Origin: Phytophthora sp. 'mugwort'
Taxonomy: Eukaryota; Oomycota; Peronosporomycetes; Peronosporales; Peronosporaceae
NCBI GenBank assembly: GCA_033558025.1
Contig: JAUCEF010000007.1
Span: forward strand, 9,362,001-9,426,000
DNA length: 64,000 bases
Direction: 5' to 3'
The notes under the pieces were generated by a model, which made no database searches, had not been told where the DNA came from, and saw only the letters and a list, made by a program, of their open reading frames with translations. A program made the position numbers and the translations under genes. Positions 24,403 through 38,644 of the stretch are shown here, piece after piece (positions within the stretch are counted from its first letter, which is position 1; the number at the start of each line of letters is the position of its first letter).

Positions 24403-25623
24403 GTACCTTCACGAAACTTACAGCAACTTAACACAAGCAACGCAAACTAGAATACACAAAAACACCCAAACAACAACAATGCGCAGGCACCCTCACACAC
24501 ACGTACCGTACCAACATCGAACGAACGCCTGCATGAACATCTACAAAACACCCCTTCTCCCTCGGGAGCTCCATCTCAACGTTTGTCATGCACCACAAAA
24601 CCACGCCACGCATCGCCACCGGTACGACGCCATCTTAGACGCCACCACACGACCCCTCGCAACCCCCATGTCGAGATTATGATTGCAACGCGACGTGATC
24701 ATACCAACATATATTATGGTTATCCCTGTAACGCCACCACCGAGCCTCTCGCACCTAGCTCAGTAAGCTTGCAGTGGACTGCCAGGACAACATCTCGTTC
24801 TTGTGCAAGGCGGTTGTCTGTGCCAAGCCGGCTCTCGTGTCAAACGGCTGAAGCATAGAGAACTGATCCGGGTCGAGTGCACACTTGAACATTCGTTTGA
24901 CACGTAGCGCAGTAACGATATGTTTGCAGTACTGCGTCGTTCTCGTCTGTGCGAAAGCGACACATTCTGTTGGAAAGCAAGTACCAGTACAAGAAATCCT
25001 GAAACCATACCCGCAGGCACAAACATGGCAAGTCGAGCCGGAGCGTAGCGGTGAAAAGTGCGCGGCTTCTGCTAGATGTTGATGGCCCATCCTGCTGCTC
25101 TTGCCACGCAAACCAGCTAGCCATCGGGTCAAATCTATTCTGTGGGATGCACATCGTCTTGTATATCATGAGACTGCTCACTACAAAAGGTTTCTGTGAG
25201 TATCGTGTCAGTCGAATACAAGTTAAGATATGTGCGGTAGAATTCACAATCTAGTCCGCGTGCTACTTCTAAAGTCCCACCGAGCCAGTCGCGACTGATC
25301 TATGTTGCAGATGATCTATCTGTCCGCTCAGTCGGCGTAATTCAGCGCCAATACGCTCTAGTCGTCGCACAGCTCGCGATCAAAAACGTGTGTACATAGC
25401 TTGCAAGCAATTGGACCAGCGTCAATGAAGCTTGGATGCAAGTGCTATGGTCTCAATCACGACGGACAAGAGAAGTCTAGCGCAAAAAGGCGGAGAATAA
25501 GCGCTGCTTGCGAGTACTGCCCCGTTACCCCGATGATCGCGGCACAAACGCAACAGCGGGCGAGCTGCGCACCATACGCACGCTCAAGTCCTTTGCGCCA
25601 ACGCACGGTCGCAAAGAAGCAAG

Positions 25624-25696
25624 CACCCCCCGTGGGGCTCGAACCCACGACCACTGGCTTAAAAGGCCAGCGCTCTACCAACTGAGCTAGACGGGT
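25624..25696 (-). tRNA. tRNA-Lys(UUU), copy 20
   Basis: Identical tRNA. GAATTT allele at 26540 in the spacer to its right. Confidence 0.95.
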
Positions 25697-26918
25697 GTAC
25701 CTTCACGAAACTTACAGCAACTTAACACAAGCAACGCAAACTAGAATACACAAAAACACCCAAACAACAACAATGCGCAGGCACCCTCACACACACGTAC
25801 CGTACCAACGATCGAACGAACGCCTGCATGAACATCTACAAAACACCCCTTCTCCCTCGGGAGCTCCATCTCAACGTTTGTCATGCACCACAAAACCACG
25901 CCACGCATCGCCACCGGTACGACGCCATCTTAGACGCCACCACACGACCCCTCGCAACCCCCATGTCGAGATTATGATTGCAACGCGACGTGATCATACC
26001 AACATATATTATGGTTATCCCTGTAACGCCACCACCGAGCCTCTCGCACCTAGCTCAGTAAGCTTGCAGTGGACTGCCAGGACAACATCTCGTTCTTGTG
26101 CAAGGCGGTTGTCTGTGCCAAGCCGGCTCTCGTGTCAAACGGCTGAAGCATAGAGAACTGATCCGGGTCGAGTGCACACTTGAACATTCGTTTGACACGT
26201 AGCGCAGTAACGATATGTTTGCAGTACTGCGTCGTTCTCGTCTGTGCGAAAGCGACACATTCTGTTGGAAAGCAAGTACCAGTACAAGAAATCCTGAAAC
26301 CATACCCGCAGGCACAAACATGGCAAGTCGAGCCGGAGCGTAGCGGTGAAAAGTGCGCGGCTTCTGCTAGATGTTGATGGCCCATCCTGCTGCTCTTGCC
26401 ACGCAAACCAGCTAGCCATCGGGTCAAATCTATTCTGTGGGATGCACATCGTCTTGTATATCATGAGACTGCTCACTACAAAAGGTTTCTGTGAGTATCG
26501 TGTCAGTCGAATACAAGTTAAGATATGTGCGGTAGAATTTACAATCTAGTCCGCGTGCTACTTCTAAAGTCCCACCGAGCCAGTCGCGACTGATCTATGT
26601 TGCAGATGATCTATCTGTCCGCTCAGTCGGCGTAATTCAGCGCCAATACGCTCTAGTCGTCGCACAGCTCGCGATCAAAAACGTGTGTACATAGCTTGCA
26701 AGCAATTGGACCAGCGTCAATGAAGCTTGGATGCAAGTGCTATGGTCTCAATCACGACGGACAAGAGAAGTCTAGCGCAAAAAGGCGGAGAATAAGCGCT
26801 GCTTGCGAGTACTGCCCCGTTACCCCGATGATCGCGGCACAAACGCAACAGCGGGCGAGCTGCGCACCATACGCACGCTCAAGTCCTTTGCGCCAACGCA
26901 CGGTCGCAAAGAAGCAAG

Positions 26919-26991
26919 CACCCCCCGTGGGGCTCGAACCCACGACCACTGGCTTAAAAGGCCAGCGCTCTACCAACTGAGCTAGACGGGT
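26919..26991 (-). tRNA. tRNA-Lys(UUU), copy 21
   Basis: Identical tRNA. Its upstream A at 27068 is the ancestral state of the G marker found six units later. Confidence 0.95.
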
Positions 26992-28213
26992 GTACCTTCA
27001 CGAAACTTACAGCAACTTAACACAAGCAACGCAAACTAGAATACACAAAAACACCCAAACAACAACAATGCGCAGGCACCCTCACACACACGTACCGTAC
27101 CAACGATCGAACGAACGCCTGCATGAACATCTACAAAACACCCCTTCTCCCTCGGGAGCTCCATCTCAACGTTTGTCATGCACCACAAAACCACGCCACG
27201 CATCGCCACCGGTACGACGCCATCTTAGACGCCACCACACGACCCCTCGCAACCCCCATGTCGAGATTATGATTGCAACGCGACGTGATCATACCAACAT
27301 ATATTATGGTTATCCCTGTAACGCCACCACCGAGCCTCTCGCACCTAGCTCAGTAAGCTTGCAGTGGACTGCCAGGACAACATCTCGTTCTTGTGCAAGG
27401 CGGTTGTCTGTGCCAAGCCGGCTCTCGTGTCAAACGGCTGAAGCATAGAGAACTGATCCGGGTCGAGTGCACACTTGAACATTCGTTTGACACGTAGCGC
27501 AGTAACGATATGTTTGCAGTACTGCGTCGTTCTCGTCTGTGCGAAAGCGACACATTCTGTTGGAAAGCAAGTACCAGTACAAGAAATCCTGAAACCATAC
27601 CCGCAGGCACAAACATGGCAAGTCGAGCCGGAGCGTAGCGGTGAAAAGTGCGCGGCTTCTGCTAGATGTTGATGGCCCATCCTGCTGCTCTTGCCACGCA
27701 AACCAGCTAGCCATCGGGTCAAATCTATTCTGTGGGATGCACATCGTCTTGTATATCATGAGACTGCTCACTACAAAAGGTTTCTGTGAGTATCGTGTCA
27801 GTCGAATACAAGTTAAGATATGTGCGGTAGAATTCACAATCTAGTCCGCGTGCTACTTCTAAAGTCCCACCGAGCCAGTCGCGACTGATCTATGTTGCAG
27901 ATGATCTATCTGTCCGCTCAGTCGGCGTAATTCAGCGCCAATACGCTCTAGTCGTCGCACAGCTCGCGATCAAAAACGTGTGTACATAGCTTGCAAGCAA
28001 TTGGACCAGCGTCAATGAAGCTTGGATGCAAGTGCTATGGTCTCAATCACGACGGACAAGAGAAGTCTAGCGCAAAAAGGCGGAGAATAAGCGCTGCTTG
28101 CGAGTACTGCCCCGTTACCCCGATGATCGCGGCACAAACGCAACAGCGGGCGAGCTGCGCACCATACGCACGCTCAAGTCCTTTGCGCCAACGCACGGTC
28201 GCAAAGAAGCAAG

Positions 28214-28286
28214 CACCCCCCGTGGGGCTCGAACCCACGACCACTGGCTTAAAAGGCCAGCGCTCTACCAACTGAGCTAGACGGGT
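28214..28286 (-). tRNA. tRNA-Lys(UUU), copy 22
   Basis: Identical tRNA, in higher-order copy A. GAATTT at 29130 to its right. Confidence 0.95.
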
Positions 28287-29508
28287 GTACCTTCACGAAA
28301 CTTACAGCAACTTAACACAAGCAACGCAAACTAGAATACACAAAAACACCCAAACAACAACAATGCGCAGGCACCCTCACACACACGTACCGTACCAACG
28401 ATCGAACGAACGCCTGCATGAACATCTACAAAACACCCCTTCTCCCTCGGGAGCTCCATCTCAACGTTTGTCATGCACCACAAAACCACGCCACGCATCG
28501 CCACCGGTACGACGCCATCTTAGACGCCACCACACGACCCCTCGCAACCCCCATGTCGAGATTATGATTGCAACGCGACGTGATCATACCAACATATATT
28601 ATGGTTATCCCTGTAACGCCACCACCGAGCCTCTCGCACCTAGCTCAGTAAGCTTGCAGTGGACTGCCAGGACAACATCTCGTTCTTGTGCAAGGCGGTT
28701 GTCTGTGCCAAGCCGGCTCTCGTGTCAAACGGCTGAAGCATAGAGAACTGATCCGGGTCGAGTGCACACTTGAACATTCGTTTGACACGTAGCGCAGTAA
28801 CGATATGTTTGCAGTACTGCGTCGTTCTCGTCTGTGCGAAAGCGACACATTCTGTTGGAAAGCAAGTACCAGTACAAGAAATCCTGAAACCATACCCGCA
28901 GGCACAAACATGGCAAGTCGAGCCGGAGCGTAGCGGTGAAAAGTGCGCGGCTTCTGCTAGATGTTGATGGCCCATCCTGCTGCTCTTGCCACGCAAACCA
29001 GCTAGCCATCGGGTCAAATCTATTCTGTGGGATGCACATCGTCTTGTATATCATGAGACTGCTCACTACAAAAGGTTTCTGTGAGTATCGTGTCAGTCGA
29101 ATACAAGTTAAGATATGTGCGGTAGAATTTACAATCTAGTCCGCGTGCTACTTCTAAAGTCCCACCGAGCCAGTCGCGACTGATCTATGTTGCAGATGAT
29201 CTATCTGTCCGCTCAGTCGGCGTAATTCAGCGCCAATACGCTCTAGTCGTCGCACAGCTCGCGATCAAAAACGTGTGTACATAGCTTGCAAGCAATTGGA
29301 CCAGCGTCAATGAAGCTTGGATGCAAGTGCTATGGTCTCAATCACGACGGACAAGAGAAGTCTAGCGCAAAAAGGCGGAGAATAAGCGCTGCTTGCGAGT
29401 ACTGCCCCGTTACCCCGATGATCGCGGCACAAACGCAACAGCGGGCGAGCTGCGCACCATACGCACGCTCAAGTCCTTTGCGCCAACGCACGGTCGCAAA
29501 GAAGCAAG

Positions 29509-29581
29509 CACCCCCCGTGGGGCTCGAACCCACGACCACTGGCTTAAAAGGCCAGCGCTCTACCAACTGAGCTAGACGGGT
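29509..29581 (-). tRNA. tRNA-Lys(UUU), copy 23
   Basis: Identical tRNA, in higher-order copy A. GAATTT at 30425 to its right. Confidence 0.95.
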
Positions 29582-30803
29582 GTACCTTCACGAAACTTAC
29601 AGCAACTTAACACAAGCAACGCAAACTAGAATACACAAAAACACCCAAACAACAACAATGCGCAGGCACCCTCACACACACGTACCGTACCAACGATCGA
29701 ACGAACGCCTGCATGAACATCTACAAAACACCCCTTCTCCCTCGGGAGCTCCATCTCAACGTTTGTCATGCACCACAAAACCACGCCACGCATCGCCACC
29801 GGTACGACGCCATCTTAGACGCCACCACACGACCCCTCGCAACCCCCATGTCGAGATTATGATTGCAACGCGACGTGATCATACCAACATATATTATGGT
29901 TATCCCTGTAACGCCACCACCGAGCCTCTCGCACCTAGCTCAGTAAGCTTGCAGTGGACTGCCAGGACAACATCTCGTTCTTGTGCAAGGCGGTTGTCTG
30001 TGCCAAGCCGGCTCTCGTGTCAAACGGCTGAAGCATAGAGAACTGATCCGGGTCGAGTGCACACTTGAACATTCGTTTGACACGTAGCGCAGTAACGATA
30101 TGTTTGCAGTACTGCGTCGTTCTCGTCTGTGCGAAAGCGACACATTCTGTTGGAAAGCAAGTACCAGTACAAGAAATCCTGAAACCATACCCGCAGGCAC
30201 AAACATGGCAAGTCGAGCCGGAGCGTAGCGGTGAAAAGTGCGCGGCTTCTGCTAGATGTTGATGGCCCATCCTGCTGCTCTTGCCACGCAAACCAGCTAG
30301 CCATCGGGTCAAATCTATTCTGTGGGATGCACATCGTCTTGTATATCATGAGACTGCTCACTACAAAAGGTTTCTGTGAGTATCGTGTCAGTCGAATACA
30401 AGTTAAGATATGTGCGGTAGAATTTACAATCTAGTCCGCGTGCTACTTCTAAAGTCCCACCGAGCCAGTCGCGACTGATCTATGTTGCAGATGATCTATC
30501 TGTCCGCTCAGTCGGCGTAATTCAGCGCCAATACGCTCTAGTCGTCGCACAGCTCGCGATCAAAAACGTGTGTACATAGCTTGCAAGCAATTGGACCAGC
30601 GTCAATGAAGCTTGGATGCAAGTGCTATGGTCTCAATCACGACGGACAAGAGAAGTCTAGCGCAAAAAGGCGGAGAATAAGCGCTGCTTGCGAGTACTGC
30701 CCCGTTACCCCGATGATCGCGGCACAAACGCAACAGCGGGCGAGCTGCGCACCATACGCACGCTCAAGTCCTTTGCGCCAACGCACGGTCGCAAAGAAGC
30801 AAG

Positions 30804-30876
30804 CACCCCCCGTGGGGCTCGAACCCACGACCACTGGCTTAAAAGGCCAGCGCTCTACCAACTGAGCTAGACGGGT
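30804..30876 (-). tRNA. tRNA-Lys(UUU), copy 24
   Basis: Identical tRNA. Two single-base deletions (near 30906 and 30914) about 30-40 bp upstream of its 5' end shorten this unit to 1,293 bp. Confidence 0.95.
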
Positions 30877-32096
30877 GTACCTTCACGAAACTTACAGCAA
30901 CTTAACAAAGCAAGCAAACTAGAATACACAAAAACACCCAAACAACAACAATGCGCAGGCACCCTCACACACACGTACCGTACCAACGATCGAACGAACG
31001 CCTGCATGAACATCTACAAAACACCCCTTCTCCCTCGGGAGCTCCATCTCAACGTTTGTCATGCACCACAAAACCACGCCACGCATCGCCACCGGTACGA
31101 CGCCATCTTAGACGCCACCACACGACCCCTCGCAACCCCCATGTCGAGATTATGATTGCAACGCGACGTGATCATACCAACATATATTATGGTTATCCCT
31201 GTAACGCCACCACCGAGCCTCTCGCACCTAGCTCAGTAAGCTTGCAGTGGACTGCCAGGACAACATCTCGTTCTTGTGCAAGGCGGTTGTCTGTGCCAAG
31301 CCGGCTCTCGTGTCAAACGGCTGAAGCATAGAGAACTGATCCGGGTCGAGTGCACACTTGAACATTCGTTTGACACGTAGCGCAGTAACGATATGTTTGC
31401 AGTACTGCGTCGTTCTCGTCTGTGCGAAAGCGACACATTCTGTTGGAAAGCAAGTACCAGTACAAGAAATCCTGAAACCATACCCGCAGGCACAAACATG
31501 GCAAGTCGAGCCGGAGCGTAGCGGTGAAAAGTGCGCGGCTTCTGCTAGATGTTGATGGCCCATCCTGCTGCTCTTGCCACGCAAACCAGCTAGCCATCGG
31601 GTCAAATCTATTCTGTGGGATGCACATCGTCTTGTATATCATGAGACTGCTCACTACAAAAGGTTTCTGTGAGTATCGTGTCAGTCGAATACAAGTTAAG
31701 ATATGTGCGGTAGAATTTACAATCTAGTCCGCGTGCTACTTCTAAAGTCCCACCGAGCCAGTCGCGACTGATCTATGTTGCAGATGATCTATCTGTCCGC
31801 TCAGTCGGCGTAATTCAGCGCCAATACGCTCTAGTCGTCGCACAGCTCGCGATCAAAAACGTGTGTACATAGCTTGCAAGCAATTGGACCAGCGTCAATG
31901 AAGCTTGGATGCAAGTGCTATGGTCTCAATCACGACGGACAAGAGAAGTCTAGCGCAAAAAGGCGGAGAATAAGCGCTGCTTGCGAGTACTGCCCCGTTA
32001 CCCCGATGATCGCGGCACAAACGCAACAGCGGGCGAGCTGCGCACCATACGCACGCTCAAGTCCTTTGCGCCAACGCACGGTCGCAAAGAAGCAAG

Positions 32097-32169
32097 CACC
32101 CCCCGTGGGGCTCGAACCCACGACCACTGGCTTAAAAGGCCAGCGCTCTACCAACTGAGCTAGACGGGT
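32097..32169 (-). tRNA. tRNA-Lys(UUU), copy 25
   Basis: Identical tRNA, in higher-order copy A; GAATTC allele to its right. Confidence 0.95.
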
Positions 32170-33391
32170 GTACCTTCACGAAACTTACAGCAACTTAACA
32201 CAAGCAACGCAAACTAGAATACACAAAAACACCCAAACAACAACAATGCGCAGGCACCCTCACACACACGTACCGTACCAACGATCGAACGAACGCCTGC
32301 ATGAACATCTACAAAACACCCCTTCTCCCTCGGGAGCTCCATCTCAACGTTTGTCATGCACCACAAAACCACGCCACGCATCGCCACCGGTACGACGCCA
32401 TCTTAGACGCCACCACACGACCCCTCGCAACCCCCATGTCGAGATTATGATTGCAACGCGACGTGATCATACCAACATATATTATGGTTATCCCTGTAAC
32501 GCCACCACCGAGCCTCTCGCACCTAGCTCAGTAAGCTTGCAGTGGACTGCCAGGACAACATCTCGTTCTTGTGCAAGGCGGTTGTCTGTGCCAAGCCGGC
32601 TCTCGTGTCAAACGGCTGAAGCATAGAGAACTGATCCGGGTCGAGTGCACACTTGAACATTCGTTTGACACGTAGCGCAGTAACGATATGTTTGCAGTAC
32701 TGCGTCGTTCTCGTCTGTGCGAAAGCGACACATTCTGTTGGAAAGCAAGTACCAGTACAAGAAATCCTGAAACCATACCCGCAGGCACAAACATGGCAAG
32801 TCGAGCCGGAGCGTAGCGGTGAAAAGTGCGCGGCTTCTGCTAGATGTTGATGGCCCATCCTGCTGCTCTTGCCACGCAAACCAGCTAGCCATCGGGTCAA
32901 ATCTATTCTGTGGGATGCACATCGTCTTGTATATCATGAGACTGCTCACTACAAAAGGTTTCTGTGAGTATCGTGTCAGTCGAATACAAGTTAAGATATG
33001 TGCGGTAGAATTCACAATCTAGTCCGCGTGCTACTTCTAAAGTCCCACCGAGCCAGTCGCGACTGATCTATGTTGCAGATGATCTATCTGTCCGCTCAGT
33101 CGGCGTAATTCAGCGCCAATACGCTCTAGTCGTCGCACAGCTCGCGATCAAAAACGTGTGTACATAGCTTGCAAGCAATTGGACCAGCGTCAATGAAGCT
33201 TGGATGCAAGTGCTATGGTCTCAATCACGACGGACAAGAGAAGTCTAGCGCAAAAAGGCGGAGAATAAGCGCTGCTTGCGAGTACTGCCCCGTTACCCCG
33301 ATGATCGCGGCACAAACGCAACAGCGGGCGAGCTGCGCACCATACGCACGCTCAAGTCCTTTGCGCCAACGCACGGTCGCAAAGAAGCAAG

Positions 33392-33464
33392 CACCCCCCG
33401 TGGGGCTCGAACCCACGACCACTGGCTTAAAAGGCCAGCGCTCTACCAACTGAGCTAGACGGGT
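33392..33464 (-). tRNA. tRNA-Lys(UUU), copy 26
   Basis: Identical tRNA, in higher-order copy A; GAATTT at 34308 to its right. Confidence 0.95.
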
Positions 33465-34686
33465 GTACCTTCACGAAACTTACAGCAACTTAACACAAGC
33501 AACGCAAACTAGAATACACAAAAACACCCAAACAACAACAATGCGCAGGCACCCTCACACACACGTACCGTACCAACGATCGAACGAACGCCTGCATGAA
33601 CATCTACAAAACACCCCTTCTCCCTCGGGAGCTCCATCTCAACGTTTGTCATGCACCACAAAACCACGCCACGCATCGCCACCGGTACGACGCCATCTTA
33701 GACGCCACCACACGACCCCTCGCAACCCCCATGTCGAGATTATGATTGCAACGCGACGTGATCATACCAACATATATTATGGTTATCCCTGTAACGCCAC
33801 CACCGAGCCTCTCGCACCTAGCTCAGTAAGCTTGCAGTGGACTGCCAGGACAACATCTCGTTCTTGTGCAAGGCGGTTGTCTGTGCCAAGCCGGCTCTCG
33901 TGTCAAACGGCTGAAGCATAGAGAACTGATCCGGGTCGAGTGCACACTTGAACATTCGTTTGACACGTAGCGCAGTAACGATATGTTTGCAGTACTGCGT
34001 CGTTCTCGTCTGTGCGAAAGCGACACATTCTGTTGGAAAGCAAGTACCAGTACAAGAAATCCTGAAACCATACCCGCAGGCACAAACATGGCAAGTCGAG
34101 CCGGAGCGTAGCGGTGAAAAGTGCGCGGCTTCTGCTAGATGTTGATGGCCCATCCTGCTGCTCTTGCCACGCAAACCAGCTAGCCATCGGGTCAAATCTA
34201 TTCTGTGGGATGCACATCGTCTTGTATATCATGAGACTGCTCACTACAAAAGGTTTCTGTGAGTATCGTGTCAGTCGAATACAAGTTAAGATATGTGCGG
34301 TAGAATTTACAATCTAGTCCGCGTGCTACTTCTAAAGTCCCACCGAGCCAGTCGCGACTGATCTATGTTGCAGATGATCTATCTGTCCGCTCAGTCGGCG
34401 TAATTCAGCGCCAATACGCTCTAGTCGTCGCACAGCTCGCGATCAAAAACGTGTGTACATAGCTTGCAAGCAATTGGACCAGCGTCAATGAAGCTTGGAT
34501 GCAAGTGCTATGGTCTCAATCACGACGGACAAGAGAAGTCTAGCGCAAAAAGGCGGAGAATAAGCGCTGCTTGCGAGTACTGCCCCGTTACCCCGATGAT
34601 CGCGGCACAAACGCAACAGCGGGCGAGCTGCGCACCATACGCACGCTCAAGTCCTTTGCGCCAACGCACGGTCGCAAAGAAGCAAG

Positions 34687-34759
34687 CACCCCCCGTGGGG
34701 CTCGAACCCACGACCACTGGCTTAAAAGGCCAGCGCTCTACCAACTGAGCTAGACGGGT
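34687..34759 (-). tRNA. tRNA-Lys(UUU), copy 27
   Basis: Identical tRNA. Upstream A-to-G change at 34836, a marker of the six-unit repeat. Confidence 0.95.
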
Positions 34760-35981
34760 GTACCTTCACGAAACTTACAGCAACTTAACACAAGCAACGC
34801 AAACTAGAATACACAAAAACACCCAAACAACAACAGTGCGCAGGCACCCTCACACACACGTACCGTACCAACGATCGAACGAACGCCTGCATGAACATCT
34901 ACAAAACACCCCTTCTCCCTCGGGAGCTCCATCTCAACGTTTGTCATGCACCACAAAACCACGCCACGCATCGCCACCGGTACGACGCCATCTTAGACGC
35001 CACCACACGACCCCTCGCAACCCCCATGTCGAGATTATGATTGCAACGCGACGTGATCATACCAACATATATTATGGTTATCCCTGTAACGCCACCACCG
35101 AGCCTCTCGCACCTAGCTCAGTAAGCTTGCAGTGGACTGCCAGGACAACATCTCGTTCTTGTGCAAGGCGGTTGTCTGTGCCAAGCCGGCTCTCGTGTCA
35201 AACGGCTGAAGCATAGAGAACTGATCCGGGTCGAGTGCACACTTGAACATTCGTTTGACACGTAGCGCAGTAACGATATGTTTGCAGTACTGCGTCGTTC
35301 TCGTCTGTGCGAAAGCGACACATTCTGTTGGAAAGCAAGTACCAGTACAAGAAATCCTGAAACCATACCCGCAGGCACAAACATGGCAAGTCGAGCCGGA
35401 GCGTAGCGGTGAAAAGTGCGCGGCTTCTGCTAGATGTTGATGGCCCATCCTGCTGCTCTTGCCACGCAAACCAGCTAGCCATCGGGTCAAATCTATTCTG
35501 TGGGATGCACATCGTCTTGTATATCATGAGACTGCTCACTACAAAAGGTTTCTGTGAGTATCGTGTCAGTCGAATACAAGTTAAGATATGTGCGGTAGAA
35601 TTCACAATCTAGTCCGCGTGCTACTTCTAAAGTCCCACCGAGCCAGTCGCGACTGATCTATGTTGCAGATGATCTATCTGTCCGCTCAGTCGGCGTAATT
35701 CAGCGCCAATACGCTCTAGTCGTCGCACAGCTCGCGATCAAAAACGTGTGTACATAGCTTGCAAGCAATTGGACCAGCGTCAATGAAGCTTGGATGCAAG
35801 TGCTATGGTCTCAATCACGACGGACAAGAGAAGTCTAGCGCAAAAAGGCGGAGAATAAGCGCTGCTTGCGAGTACTGCCCCGTTACCCCGATGATCGCGG
35901 CACAAACGCAACAGCGGGCGAGCTGCGCACCATACGCACGCTCAAGTCCTTTGCGCCAACGCACGGTCGCAAAGAAGCAAG

Positions 35982-36054
35982 CACCCCCCGTGGGGCTCGA
36001 ACCCACGACCACTGGCTTAAAAGGCCAGCGCTCTACCAACTGAGCTAGACGGGT
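35982..36054 (-). tRNA. tRNA-Lys(UUU), copy 28
   Basis: Identical tRNA, in higher-order copy B, partner of copy 22. Confidence 0.95.
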
Positions 36055-37276
36055 GTACCTTCACGAAACTTACAGCAACTTAACACAAGCAACGCAAACT
36101 AGAATACACAAAAACACCCAAACAACAACAATGCGCAGGCACCCTCACACACACGTACCGTACCAACGATCGAACGAACGCCTGCATGAACATCTACAAA
36201 ACACCCCTTCTCCCTCGGGAGCTCCATCTCAACGTTTGTCATGCACCACAAAACCACGCCACGCATCGCCACCGGTACGACGCCATCTTAGACGCCACCA
36301 CACGACCCCTCGCAACCCCCATGTCGAGATTATGATTGCAACGCGACGTGATCATACCAACATATATTATGGTTATCCCTGTAACGCCACCACCGAGCCT
36401 CTCGCACCTAGCTCAGTAAGCTTGCAGTGGACTGCCAGGACAACATCTCGTTCTTGTGCAAGGCGGTTGTCTGTGCCAAGCCGGCTCTCGTGTCAAACGG
36501 CTGAAGCATAGAGAACTGATCCGGGTCGAGTGCACACTTGAACATTCGTTTGACACGTAGCGCAGTAACGATATGTTTGCAGTACTGCGTCGTTCTCGTC
36601 TGTGCGAAAGCGACACATTCTGTTGGAAAGCAAGTACCAGTACAAGAAATCCTGAAACCATACCCGCAGGCACAAACATGGCAAGTCGAGCCGGAGCGTA
36701 GCGGTGAAAAGTGCGCGGCTTCTGCTAGATGTTGATGGCCCATCCTGCTGCTCTTGCCACGCAAACCAGCTAGCCATCGGGTCAAATCTATTCTGTGGGA
36801 TGCACATCGTCTTGTATATCATGAGACTGCTCACTACAAAAGGTTTCTGTGAGTATCGTGTCAGTCGAATACAAGTTAAGATATGTGCGGTAGAATTTAC
36901 AATCTAGTCCGCGTGCTACTTCTAAAGTCCCACCGAGCCAGTCGCGACTGATCTATGTTGCAGATGATCTATCTGTCCGCTCAGTCGGCGTAATTCAGCG
37001 CCAATACGCTCTAGTCGTCGCACAGCTCGCGATCAAAAACGTGTGTACATAGCTTGCAAGCAATTGGACCAGCGTCAATGAAGCTTGGATGCAAGTGCTA
37101 TGGTCTCAATCACGACGGACAAGAGAAGTCTAGCGCAAAAAGGCGGAGAATAAGCGCTGCTTGCGAGTACTGCCCCGTTACCCCGATGATCGCGGCACAA
37201 ACGCAACAGCGGGCGAGCTGCGCACCATACGCACGCTCAAGTCCTTTGCGCCAACGCACGGTCGCAAAGAAGCAAG

Positions 37277-37349
37277 CACCCCCCGTGGGGCTCGAACCCA
37301 CGACCACTGGCTTAAAAGGCCAGCGCTCTACCAACTGAGCTAGACGGGT
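37277..37349 (-). tRNA. tRNA-Lys(UUU), copy 29
   Basis: Identical tRNA, in higher-order copy B, partner of copy 23. Confidence 0.95.
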
Positions 37350-38571
37350 GTACCTTCACGAAACTTACAGCAACTTAACACAAGCAACGCAAACTAGAAT
37401 ACACAAAAACACCCAAACAACAACAATGCGCAGGCACCCTCACACACACGTACCGTACCAACGATCGAACGAACGCCTGCATGAACATCTACAAAACACC
37501 CCTTCTCCCTCGGGAGCTCCATCTCAACGTTTGTCATGCACCACAAAACCACGCCACGCATCGCCACCGGTACGACGCCATCTTAGACGCCACCACACGA
37601 CCCCTCGCAACCCCCATGTCGAGATTATGATTGCAACGCGACGTGATCATACCAACATATATTATGGTTATCCCTGTAACGCCACCACCGAGCCTCTCGC
37701 ACCTAGCTCAGTAAGCTTGCAGTGGACTGCCAGGACAACATCTCGTTCTTGTGCAAGGCGGTTGTCTGTGCCAAGCCGGCTCTCGTGTCAAACGGCTGAA
37801 GCATAGAGAACTGATCCGGGTCGAGTGCACACTTGAACATTCGTTTGACACGTAGCGCAGTAACGATATGTTTGCAGTACTGCGTCGTTCTCGTCTGTGC
37901 GAAAGCGACACATTCTGTTGGAAAGCAAGTACCAGTACAAGAAATCCTGAAACCATACCCGCAGGCACAAACATGGCAAGTCGAGCCGGAGCGTAGCGGT
38001 GAAAAGTGCGCGGCTTCTGCTAGATGTTGATGGCCCATCCTGCTGCTCTTGCCACGCAAACCAGCTAGCCATCGGGTCAAATCTATTCTGTGGGATGCAC
38101 ATCGTCTTGTATATCATGAGACTGCTCACTACAAAAGGTTTCTGTGAGTATCGTGTCAGTCGAATACAAGTTAAGATATGTGCGGTAGAATTTACAATCT
38201 AGTCCGCGTGCTACTTCTAAAGTCCCACCGAGCCAGTCGCGACTGATCTATGTTGCAGATGATCTATCTGTCCGCTCAGTCGGCGTAATTCAGCGCCAAT
38301 ACGCTCTAGTCGTCGCACAGCTCGCGATCAAAAACGTGTGTACATAGCTTGCAAGCAATTGGACCAGCGTCAATGAAGCTTGGATGCAAGTGCTATGGTC
38401 TCAATCACGACGGACAAGAGAAGTCTAGCGCAAAAAGGCGGAGAATAAGCGCTGCTTGCGAGTACTGCCCCGTTACCCCGATGATCGCGGCACAAACGCA
38501 ACAGCGGGCGAGCTGCGCACCATACGCACGCTCAAGTCCTTTGCGCCAACGCACGGTCGCAAAGAAGCAAG

Positions 38572-38644
38572 CACCCCCCGTGGGGCTCGAACCCACGACC
38601 ACTGGCTTAAAAGGCCAGCGCTCTACCAACTGAGCTAGACGGGT
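38572..38644 (-). tRNA. tRNA-Lys(UUU), copy 30
   Basis: Identical tRNA. Same pair of upstream single-base deletions as copy 24, exactly 7,768 bp away. Confidence 0.95.

Larger units (their letters stand above)
27069..34836. repeat. Six-unit higher-order repeat, copy A (7,768 bp, approximate borders)
   Basis: This block shares, at an exact 7,768-bp displacement, several variants with the block to its right: two single-base deletions near 30906-30914 (matched near 38674-38682), a G at 34836 (matched at 42604), and the GAATTT allele at 29130, 30425, 31718 and 34308 (matched at 36898, 38193, 39486 and 42076). Intervening units share the absence of these markers. The left border lies after 27068, which lacks the G variant. 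Confidence 0.75.
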